Assembly: GCF_000312045.1 (NCBI RefSeq)
Contig: NZ_HE978634.1
Location: 1,224,842 to 1,288,841, forward strand
Length of the DNA stretch: 64,000 bases
Origin: Noviherbaspirillum massiliense JC206
GTDB taxonomy: Bacteria > Pseudomonadota > Gammaproteobacteria > Burkholderiales > Burkholderiaceae_D
Direction of reading: 5' to 3'
Part shown: piece by piece, positions 57,798 through 64,000 of the stretch
Numbering within the stretch: the first letter of the stretch is position 1
How the letters are laid out: the number at the start of each line of letters is the position of its first letter
The notes under the pieces: model-generated
What the model saw: only the letters and a program-made list of their open reading frames with translations
Told to the model about the DNA's origin: nothing
Database searches by the model: none
Translations under genes and position numbers: made by a program

Positions 57798-59003
57798 TTA
57801 TTTCAGATTGGCAGCAATGATCGTATCGATCAGCTTCTTGCCTTTTTCTTCCACATCATTGCCCGTGGCAGCAGGCACGGCCGCGAGCGGTTGAGTGCTG
57901 CTCGCAGTCTCGCCGACAAGAGGGCCGTCCTGATTGTGCAAGTCCACTACTGCATGCATCGACAGTCCGATACGCAGGGGATGCTTGGCCAGTTGCTTGG
58001 GATCGAGTGCGATCCGCACCGGCACGCGCTGCACCACCTTGATCCAGTTGCCGGTGGCATTTTGCGCCGGCAGCAGGGCGAAGGCGGAACCGGTGCCGGC
58101 CCCCATGCCGACCACCTTGCCGTCATACCTGACGCTGCTGCCATACAGATCTGCAGTCAGGGTGACAGGCTGGCCAACACGCATTTCGCGCAACTGCGGT
58201 TCCTTGAAGTTCGCATCCACCCAGACCTGGTCAAGCGGAACGATGGCCATCAGCGGCGTACCCGGATTGATGCGCTGTCCGATCTGGACGTTGCGCTTGG
58301 CGACTTCGCCGCTCACCGGTGCATACAGCGTGGCGCGCGACTGTGCCAGCAGCGCTTCCTGAACGCGGGCCGCGGCGCGCTTGACGTTCGGATGGTTGGC
58401 GACGGTGGTGCCTTCGGTCAAAGCACGACCGGAAGCAAGCTGCTCCCTGGCTGCGTTGAGCGCAGCTTGTGCCGCATTGACGGCGGCTTCCGCGTGGCGG
58501 ATTTCTTCGGAAGAAACCGCACCCGAACCGGCCAGGGATTTGCGACGGTTGAGGTCGTCCTTGGTTCGCTCCAGTTCTGCTTCACGCTGGGCAACAGTGG
58601 CACTTGCCTGTGCCTGCGAAGCATACAGCGTGCGCACTTCGCGCACGGTTTGGGCAAGCTGCGCTTCGGCCTGGGCGAGGGCGACGTCGGCATCGGCGGT
58701 GTCGAGGCTTACCAGCGGCTGGCCGGCCTTGACCATGTTGGTATCTTCAACATAGATCTTGGCAACCGTGCCTGCAATCTGTGGCGTGACCTGGACTACG
58801 TTGCCCTGGACATAAGCATTGTCCGTGTCTTCGTAAAAGCGCAGCACGAATGCCCAGTACAAGCCATACAGAACGGCGACGGCGGCGAATACTGCGCCGA
58901 TCAGCAGCATGGTCTTCTTGCGCTTGGGCGAACCCGGTGCCGGATTTGTCGCAGCTTGCGCGCCTGCCTGCGCATTGGTTGATGGATTGACTGGTGCGTT
59001 CAT
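57798..59003 (-). CDS. emrA: HlyD/EmrA family membrane-fusion protein
   Basis: A 401-residue periplasmic adaptor. One N-terminal membrane helix (MLLIGAVFAAVAVLYGLYWAF) is followed by a lipoyl half-motif, a coiled-coil hairpin (about 110-200, EAQLAQTVREVRTLYASQAQ...) and a beta-barrel domain. It links EmrB to the outer-membrane factor. Its ATG overlaps the stop of the outer-membrane gene by four bases (ATGA). Confidence 0.92.
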   Translation of the reverse strand: MNAPVNPSTNAQAGAQAATNPAPGSPKRKKTMLLIGAVFAAVAVLYGLYWAFVLRFYEDTDNAYVQGNVVQVTPQIAGTVAKIYVEDTNMVKAGQPLVSLDTADADVALAQAEAQLAQTVREVRTLYASQAQASATVAQREAELERTKDDLNRRKSLAGSGAVSSEEIRHAEAAVNAAQAALNAAREQLASGRALTEGTTVANHPNVKRAAARVQEALLAQSRATLYAPVSGEVAKRNVQIGQRINPGTPLMAIVPLDQVWVDANFKEPQLREMRVGQPVTLTADLYGSSVRYDGKVVGMGAGTGSAFALLPAQNATGNWIKVVQRVPVRIALDPKQLAKHPLRIGLSMHAVVDLHNQDGPLVGETASSTQPLAAVPAATGNDVEEKGKKLIDTIIAANLK

Positions 59004-60517
59004 GACTTCTCCTGGGATACGGTTTTATTCGAATCGGTTGCCGGGGCGGCCGCAGCCCGTGCCTGCTCATCCACGAAGCCGCCACCCAGGGCGCGCAGCA
59101 AGGCGATTTGCAGATCTTCGCGTTTCGCCCTGAGATTCGCGGAAGCGCGGCGCTGCGCAAGCAGCTGGGTTTCCACTGTCAGCACCGTGAGATAAGGGGT
59201 CAGGCCTGAACGGTAGCGCAGCATCGCCAGGCGGTGCGCTTCCTCGGCAGCAGCCAGTGCCTCATCGGTCGCTGCCTGCTCGCGCGACAAGTCCGCGACG
59301 CGCGTCAGTTGCTCCGCCACATCCTGCGCGGCATTCAAGACCGACTGGTTGTACTGGCTGATTGCCGTATCGATGTCCGCGGTCCTTACCGCATAGTTGG
59401 CACGCAGCCGGCCACCATCGAAAATCGGCAGGCGAATTGCGGCGCCAATACTGTTGGTCATGCTGCCTGGGTCCAGCAGCTTGTCCAGGCCGATTGCCTG
59501 ATAGCCGATCAGGGCCGAGAGATTAATGTTCGGATAGAACTGGGCCTTGGCCGCGTCGGCCTCGCCAATCGCTGCCTCGATGCGGGCCCTTTGCGCCGCA
59601 AGTTCGGGGCGGCGGCCAAGCAGATCCAGCGGCAGATTCTGCGGAATCCGGGTGACGACATTTGACAGGGCTGGTCGGCCAATCGCATCGGCATCGGCCG
59701 GCATGCCGCCGACGAGGCTGGCCAACTGCAGGCGGGAAATCTTCATTGCCGTCGCCAGTTGCTCGAGTTCGATCCGAAGCACGGCTTCGCTGGTTTCTGC
59801 CTGCTTGAGCTCCACCCGCGTGTCGAGTCCGTTTGCGACGCGCTGGCTCGTCAGCTTGCGGATGTCCTCGCGCTGCTGCTGCGTGGCGAGCAGGACTTCC
59901 TGCAAGTCGTATTGGGCTGCGAGTTGCACATAGGCGCGGGCAATCGAAGTCGTCAATGCGAGCCGCGCGGCGGCATGATCATATTCCGCTGCCTTCAGTT
60001 GCGCTTCCGCGGCACGGATCAACGCGGAATTTTTCCCCCACAAGTCGAGTTCATAACCGAAGTTGACGCCCGCCTGCCCTTGGCTGGCGTATTCGCCGCC
60101 GGGTCCCAGGGGCGGTTTCGGGAAGAGATAGTTCTCCGATTGCAAGCCATAGCTGGCATCAGCGCCTAGGCCGACCTGAGGTCGATGGTTCGCGTGACTC
60201 AGGTCAGCCGCTGCCTGGGCACGCGCAATCCGCGCTTGTGCAGTGGCGAGATTCGGGCTGTCGGCAAGTGCGCGCTGCATCAGGCGATCGAGCTGCGGGT
60301 CGCCATAGCCGAGCCACCAGCGATCTTGCGGCCAGTCACTCGCGGTTTCAACGGTGTCGGCCGGTTGTGCAAGCGTCACGCTGTCTATCTGCTTTGCGGA
60401 AGGCGCAATCCCCTGGTAGCTGGCGCACGCACCGAGCAGCAGGGGAAGGGCAAGAATGAGCGGGTCGCGCAGTCGGAGCCGACGGCGAGCCCGATACGGA
60501 CGATGATGGGAGGTCAT
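59000..60517 (-). CDS. TolC-like outer-membrane efflux lipoprotein (NodT family)
   Basis: A 505-residue outer-membrane factor. The signal peptide ends LLLGACASYQ, with a lipidated Cys near residue 31. Two repeated OEP domains follow (about 60-260 and 280-480) with the helical segments QPADTVETASDWPQDRWW and AQFYPNINLSALIGY. It provides the exit duct of the pump. The Ala-rich C-terminus (ARAAAAPATDSNKT) is unusual but not disruptive. Confidence 0.92.
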   Translation of the reverse strand: MTSHHRPYRARRRLRLRDPLILALPLLLGACASYQGIAPSAKQIDSVTLAQPADTVETASDWPQDRWWLGYGDPQLDRLMQRALADSPNLATAQARIARAQAAADLSHANHRPQVGLGADASYGLQSENYLFPKPPLGPGGEYASQGQAGVNFGYELDLWGKNSALIRAAEAQLKAAEYDHAAARLALTTSIARAYVQLAAQYDLQEVLLATQQQREDIRKLTSQRVANGLDTRVELKQAETSEAVLRIELEQLATAMKISRLQLASLVGGMPADADAIGRPALSNVVTRIPQNLPLDLLGRRPELAAQRARIEAAIGEADAAKAQFYPNINLSALIGYQAIGLDKLLDPGSMTNSIGAAIRLPIFDGGRLRANYAVRTADIDTAISQYNQSVLNAAQDVAEQLTRVADLSREQAATDEALAAAEEAHRLAMLRYRSGLTPYLTVLTVETQLLAQRRASANLRAKREDLQIALLRALGGGFVDEQARAAAAPATDSNKTVSQEKS

Positions 60518-60575
60518 GGATGGATCCCGGTGTGTTGTTGTTTGGGTCAGGAAAGGTTGAATTCGGAAATTCGAA

Positions 60576-61019
60576 TCAGCTGTTGGCGATCATGCGTCGC
60601 AGAAAATCCTTGAACTGGGTGACTTCCGATTCGGTGAAGCCGCGCAAATGGTGGTTCAGCGAATTGACAACGACTTGGATCATTTCGTCGGCCAGCCTTT
60701 CGCCCTTGGACGTCAATGCCACTTCGACCACGCGGCGATCGGCATTGCTGCGGGTACGCTGGATGAATCCTTTTTCTTCAAGACGATCCAGCATGCGCGT
60801 CATGGCACCCGTATCGGTCATCAATTCCCGCGCAAGGTCTGCGGCAGTGTTGGCATCGCCATGCAGCAACTTCAGGAAAATGCCGAGTTGCGCATGCGTC
60901 ATGTCGAAAGGCGCAAGGTTGCGATCCACGGTTCCGCCCAATTGCTGGCCGGCCCGCTTAAGCAGATAACCAATACTTTCCTCGCGGCTGAAGGTTTTAA
61001 GGCTGTAAGGCCGGAACAT
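60576..61019 (-). CDS. MarR family transcriptional regulator
   Basis: A 147-residue winged-helix repressor. MTHAQLGIFLKLLHG, DLARELMTDTGAMTRMLDRLEEKG (recognition helix region) and RRVVEVALTSKGERL (wing) are typical of MarR/EmrR. It is first in the operon with the three efflux genes and probably represses it until a toxic ligand binds. ATG 61019 is used; the frame is open to 61112 but that would cross the promoter. A palindrome lies within its own promoter. Confidence 0.9.
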   Translation of the reverse strand: MFRPYSLKTFSREESIGYLLKRAGQQLGGTVDRNLAPFDMTHAQLGIFLKLLHGDANTAADLARELMTDTGAMTRMLDRLEEKGFIQRTRSNADRRVVEVALTSKGERLADEMIQVVVNSLNHHLRGFTESEVTQFKDFLRRMIANS

Positions 61020-61052
61020 AGTGATTTGATTGCATTGGCGTAAGTGACCAAA

Positions 61053-61081
61053 ACTATAATTGCCTAGGCAGTAGATGTCAA
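61053..61081 (-). promoter_or_regulatory. promoter of the MarR-efflux operon
   Basis: On the minus strand TTGACA (complement of 61076-61081), a 17-bp spacer and TATAGT (complement of 61053-61058): the -35 is perfect and the -10 has one mismatch. The leader is about 25-30 bases. Confidence 0.85.
61061..61070. promoter_or_regulatory. MarR operator candidate
   Basis: TGCCTAGGCA is a perfect 10-bp palindrome in the spacer between the -35 and -10 of the MarR operon. Extended by the flanking AT and GT it resembles EmrR/MarR sites (TTGCC...GGCA). Binding here would block RNA polymerase. Confidence 0.65.
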
Positions 61082-61186
61082 GGCAGAGACTGCGCATGCA
61101 GCAACTTGGCAAATCGGACTTGATTGCTCAATTGGCAAGGAGTGAATATTCCGGAATCGCGAACGCTTTTGAAGAAGGGGAGCAGG

Positions 61187-61192
61187 TATAAT
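61187..61192 (+). promoter_or_regulatory. TATAAT at leaderless spacing before dnaB
   Basis: A perfect TATAAT preceded by GG ends seven bases before the dnaB ATG; the nearest purine-rich AAGGGGAG is 17 bases away and would lie before the transcript start. The dnaB message is probably leaderless from this promoter. Confidence 0.5.
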
Positions 61193-61199
61193 TCGCGCC

Positions 61200-62585
61200 A
61201 TGAATAGCCGTACCGACCCTCAAGTCGATTCCCTGCGTATCCCGCCTCATTCAATTGAAGCGGAGCAGTCCGTGCTAGGCGGACTGCTGTTGGACAATGC
61301 CGCATGGGATCGCATTGCGGACTTCGTCAGTGAAGACGATTTTTACCGCTATGACCATCGCATCATCTTTCAGCATGTTGTCAAACTGATCAACGGTGGC
61401 AAGCCGGCGGACGTCATTACTGTATTCGAGGCATTGAGCACGAGCGGCAAGGCAGAGGAAGTCGGTGGTCTTGCCTACCTGAATGCGCTTGCACAGAACA
61501 CGCCTTCCGCCGCCAACATCCGTCGCTACGCGGAAATCGTGCGTGAGCGCGGCGTGTTGCGGAAACTGATCACGGTATCCGATGAAATCGCGGGACAGGC
61601 CTTCAACCCTCAGGGCAAGGAAGTCAAACAGCTGCTCGATGAAGCAGAATCGAAAATCTTCGCCATCGCCGAAGAAGGCGCACGCGGTGCGCAGGGCTTC
61701 CAGGAAATCCAGCCCCTGCTGACCCAGGTGGTAGAGCGGATCGACGAACTCTACAACCGCGACAACCAGAACGACATCACGGGCGTGCCGACCGGCTTCG
61801 TGGATCTCGATCGCATGACGTCCGGCCTGCAGCCCGGCGACCTCATTATCGTTGCGGGCCGTCCCTCCATGGGTAAAACCGCATTCTCGATCAACATTGG
61901 CGAAAACGTGGCGATCGAAAGCGGTTTGCCTGTCGCCGTGTTTTCAATGGAGATGGGCGGCACCCAGCTCGCCATGCGTATGCTCGGCTCGGTCGGCCGC
62001 CTCGACCAGCATCGCCTGCGTACCGGCCGCCTCAACGACGAAGACTGGCCCCGGCTAACGCATGCGATCCAGAAGATGAACGATGCGCAGCTGTACATCG
62101 ATGAAACGCCGGCGCTGAGTTCGATCGAATTGCGGGCGCGCTCGCGCCGCCTTTCGCGACAGTGCGGGAAGCTTGGCCTGATCATCATCGACTATCTGCA
62201 GCTGATGTCCGCCAACTCCGCAGGCGAAAACCGCGCGACCGAGATTTCGGAAATTTCGCGCAACCTCAAGGGTTTGGCGAAAGAACTGAATTGCCCCGTC
62301 ATTGCACTGTCGCAGCTCAACCGTTCGCTGGAGCAGCGTCCCAACAAGCGGCCGGTGATGTCCGATCTGCGTGAATCCGGCGCGATTGAACAGGATGCTG
62401 ACGTCATCCTGTTCATCTACCGCGACGAGGTGTACAACCCGGATTCGCAGGACAAGGGCACTGCCGAGATTATCATCGGCAAACAGCGTAACGGGCCAAT
62501 CGGCACTGTACGTCTGACCTTCCTGGGACAGTACACCAAGTTTGACAATTACACCGGCGGACAGGCGATCTACGGCGGAGAATGA
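61200..62585 (+). CDS. dnaB: replicative DNA helicase DnaB
   Basis: A 461-residue hexameric helicase that unwinds DNA at the replication fork. The N-terminal domain (RIPPHSIEAEQSVLGGLL) binds primase and loader; the C-terminal RecA-like domain (from about 190) has Walker A IVAGRPSMGKTAFSIN, Walker B GLIIIDYLQLM, and the arginine-finger loop near SDLRESGAIEQDADVI. No intein or other insert is present. It has its own promoter divergent from the MarR operon. Confidence 0.98.
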   Translation: MNSRTDPQVDSLRIPPHSIEAEQSVLGGLLLDNAAWDRIADFVSEDDFYRYDHRIIFQHVVKLINGGKPADVITVFEALSTSGKAEEVGGLAYLNALAQNTPSAANIRRYAEIVRERGVLRKLITVSDEIAGQAFNPQGKEVKQLLDEAESKIFAIAEEGARGAQGFQEIQPLLTQVVERIDELYNRDNQNDITGVPTGFVDLDRMTSGLQPGDLIIVAGRPSMGKTAFSINIGENVAIESGLPVAVFSMEMGGTQLAMRMLGSVGRLDQHRLRTGRLNDEDWPRLTHAIQKMNDAQLYIDETPALSSIELRARSRRLSRQCGKLGLIIIDYLQLMSANSAGENRATEISEISRNLKGLAKELNCPVIALSQLNRSLEQRPNKRPVMSDLRESGAIEQDADVILFIYRDEVYNPDSQDKGTAEIIIGKQRNGPIGTVRLTFLGQYTKFDNYTGGQAIYGGE

Positions 62586-62673
62586 CGCGGCACCGCCTAT
62601 GCCTGATCCCTGCCGAAGGAAATCGCGACGGCAGGGCGCGAAAGCTTTAAAACACATATCTTGAGAGAGAATC

Positions 62674-63300
62674 ATGTTCGGACGATTGATGCCTAACGAG
62701 GGAAAGTTCTTTGAACTCTTCATTCAGCATGGTGAATTGTGTGTCAAAGGCGCACGTGAAATGGTTGGCCTGATGACCAATTTCGATGACCTTGAGCACC
62801 GCGTTCATGCGATCGAAAGCATCGAGAAGCAAGCCGACAAGGTGACGTACCACACGCTCGACCTCCTGCACAAAACATTCATCACGCCGCTCGATCGTGA
62901 CGATATTCATCAACTGATCACGCGCATGGATGACATCCTCGATCTGCTGGAGGATGCGGCCCAGACCATTTCCCTGTACGACATCAAGGCCATCACTCCG
63001 GAAGCCAAGCGGCTGGCGGAGCTGTGCCTCGCCTGCACTGAAAAAGTGAAGGCGGCAGTCGGCTTGCTCGAAAACATGGACAACTCGAAACAGATTCTCA
63101 CCGTCTGCGAAGAGATCGACCGGCTCGAATCCGATGCGGACCATGTGATGCGGGCGGCAATGTCGAAACTGTTCCGCGACGAGCCGGACGTGCGGACTCT
63201 CATCAAGCTCAAGGCGATCTATGAGCTGCTGGAAACGGTGACCGACCGCTGCGAGGATGTCGCCAATATCATCGAAGGCATCATCGTCGAAAATGCCTGA
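62674..63300 (+). CDS. DUF47 PhoU-like phosphate-transport accessory protein
   Basis: A 208-residue all-helical protein of the DUF47/PhoU-like family, starting FGRLMPNEGKFFELF. The IESIEKQADKVTYHTLDLLHKTFITP segment (key acidic residues Glu and Asp) and ITRMDDILDLLEDAA are typical metal-binding helices. It pairs with the Pit transporter 130 bases downstream, as is usual, and probably tunes it. GAGAGAG precedes the ATG. Confidence 0.92.
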   Translation: MFGRLMPNEGKFFELFIQHGELCVKGAREMVGLMTNFDDLEHRVHAIESIEKQADKVTYHTLDLLHKTFITPLDRDDIHQLITRMDDILDLLEDAAQTISLYDIKAITPEAKRLAELCLACTEKVKAAVGLLENMDNSKQILTVCEEIDRLESDADHVMRAAMSKLFRDEPDVRTLIKLKAIYELLETVTDRCEDVANIIEGIIVENA

Positions 63301-63431
63301 GCGGCATGCCGGCTTGTTGCGCTGGCTGCGACGCCGTATGCACGAACGGCAGGCGGCCGCCCGGGCCGGATTGCCGTTCTTCAAATTGAGCCTGACGCGG
63401 TACCCGGCCCGGGCAAAAACCAAGAAGAATT

Positions 63432-64000
63432 ATGCACACCCTTGAAATAAGCATTTACGTACTCGGTTTTCTGGTGGCACTGGCCTTGCTGTTCGACTTC
63501 ATGAACGGCTTTCATGACGCGGCAAACGCGATCGCCACAGTCGTATCGACCGGCGTGCTCAAGCCGCAAACGGCTGTTGCGATGGCCGCGGTCTTCAATG
63601 TCATCGCCGTCTTCTTCTTCCATCTGAAGGTGGCAGCGACGGTTGGCAAAGGCACTGTCGACCCTTCGGTAGTGGATCATTATGTCGTGTTCGGTGCACT
63701 GATCGGCGCCATCGTCTGGAATATTCTGACCTGGTATTACGGCATTCCGTCATCGTCATCGCACGCATTGATTGGTGGACTGGTTGGTGCTGCAGTTGCC
63801 AAGGCCGGCACGGGCTCGCTGATTGGCACAGGATTGATGAAGACCATCGCCTTCATCGTGCTGTCCCCTTTGCTCGGGTTCATATTTGGCTCGCTGATGA
63901 TGGTGCTGGTGTCGTGGCTTTTCGTCCGGTCCACGCCACGTCGCGTCGACAAGTGGTTCCGCCGCATGCAATTGCTGTCCGCATCCATGTACAGCCTGGG
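63432..64000 (+). CDS. Pit family inorganic phosphate transporter, 5' part
   Basis: The first 189 residues of a PiT permease; the gene runs past the window edge. Membrane segments begin at VLGFLVALALLFDFMNG. The two PiT signature regions are FMNGFHDAANAIATVVSTG (conserved Asp/Asn) and GIPSSSSHALIGGLVGAA (Ser-rich). It takes up phosphate (as metal-phosphate) with protons. It is preceded by its DUF47 partner. Confidence 0.94.
   Translation, partial: MHTLEISIYVLGFLVALALLFDFMNGFHDAANAIATVVSTGVLKPQTAVAMAAVFNVIAVFFFHLKVAATVGKGTVDPSVVDHYVVFGALIGAIVWNILTWYYGIPSSSSHALIGGLVGAAVAKAGTGSLIGTGLMKTIAFIVLSPLLGFIFGSLMMVLVSWLFVRSTPRRVDKWFRRMQLLSASMYSL

Overview
The window is a contiguous stretch of a high-GC (roughly 60 percent) proteobacterial chromosome. 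It carries almost only single-copy core genes packed in short operons on both strands. I see no rRNA or tRNA gene, insertion sequence, integrase, prophage, CRISPR array or defence island. Several features point to a betaproteobacterium of the order Burkholderiales, most like the Oxalobacteraceae (Herminiimonas/Herbaspirillum relatives): an isc operon with hscBA-fdx-iscX, rpsF-priB-rpsR-rplI, a single Lol permease, dapA-bamC-MBL hydrolase, and kdsA-eno-ftsB. The family placement is inference from protein character and gene order, not from a search.

Layout. 1-3.7 kb: the 3' part of uvrB, a uracil-DNA-glycosylase-like protein without the catalytic Asp, a low-molecular-weight protein tyrosine phosphatase and a putative outer-membrane barrel. 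3.9-9.9 kb: the complete iron-sulfur assembly operon iscRSUA-hscBA-fdx-iscX, behind a strong promoter overlapped by two IscR type-1-like boxes. 10.1-18.5 kb (minus strand): a PAS sensor kinase, a glycine-zipper protein, lysS, prfB (with its programmed +1 frameshift), recJ and an RpfE-type protein. 18.7-26.4 kb (plus): lolC, a glutathione S-transferase, lolD, a TatD nuclease, comEC, an alpha/beta hydrolase and an LpxR-like lipid A deacylase. 26.5-30.8 kb: pyrG-kdsA-eno-ftsB. 30.9-32.4 kb (minus): hslO and a gamma-carbonic anhydrase. 32.4-36.9 kb: a DUF455 protein, an acyl-CoA synthetase (minus), an alpha/beta hydrolase and a PHP phosphoesterase. 37-44.2 kb: htpX (with a sigma-32-like promoter), yciO, an M50 protease, trpS, a methyltransferase, dapA, bamC and an MBL hydrolase. 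44.2-52.7 kb: an Ala/Pro repeat lipoprotein, a ribosomal oxygenase, slyD, a degenerate metallophosphoesterase, mutS, rhlE and suhB. 52.8-56.1 kb: trmJ, lexA (frameshifted in a homopolymer) and the ribosomal operon rpsF-priB-rpsR-rplI. 56.2-61 kb (minus): a MarR-controlled tripartite EmrAB-type efflux operon. 61.2-64 kb: dnaB, a PhoU-like DUF47 protein and the start of a Pit phosphate transporter.

Functionally the window combines Fe-S cluster biogenesis, DNA repair and the SOS response (uvrB, recJ, mutS, lexA), translation (lysS, prfB, trpS, S6, S18, L9, trmJ), envelope biogenesis (lolCD, bamC, kdsA, LpxR-like), membrane proteostasis (htpX, hslO, slyD) and drug efflux.

I found no convincing undescribed multi-gene system. 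The observations most worth a second look are the lexA frameshift upstream of its catalytic lysine, two enzyme-fold proteins that lost their catalytic residues (UDG-like; metallophosphoesterase-like), an in-frame 15/27-bp tandem-repeat lipoprotein, and a set of regulatory sites readable directly in the DNA (IscR boxes, SOS box, MarR and TetR-like operators, a sigma-32-like promoter, a possible S6:S18 leader element, and probable leaderless starts).
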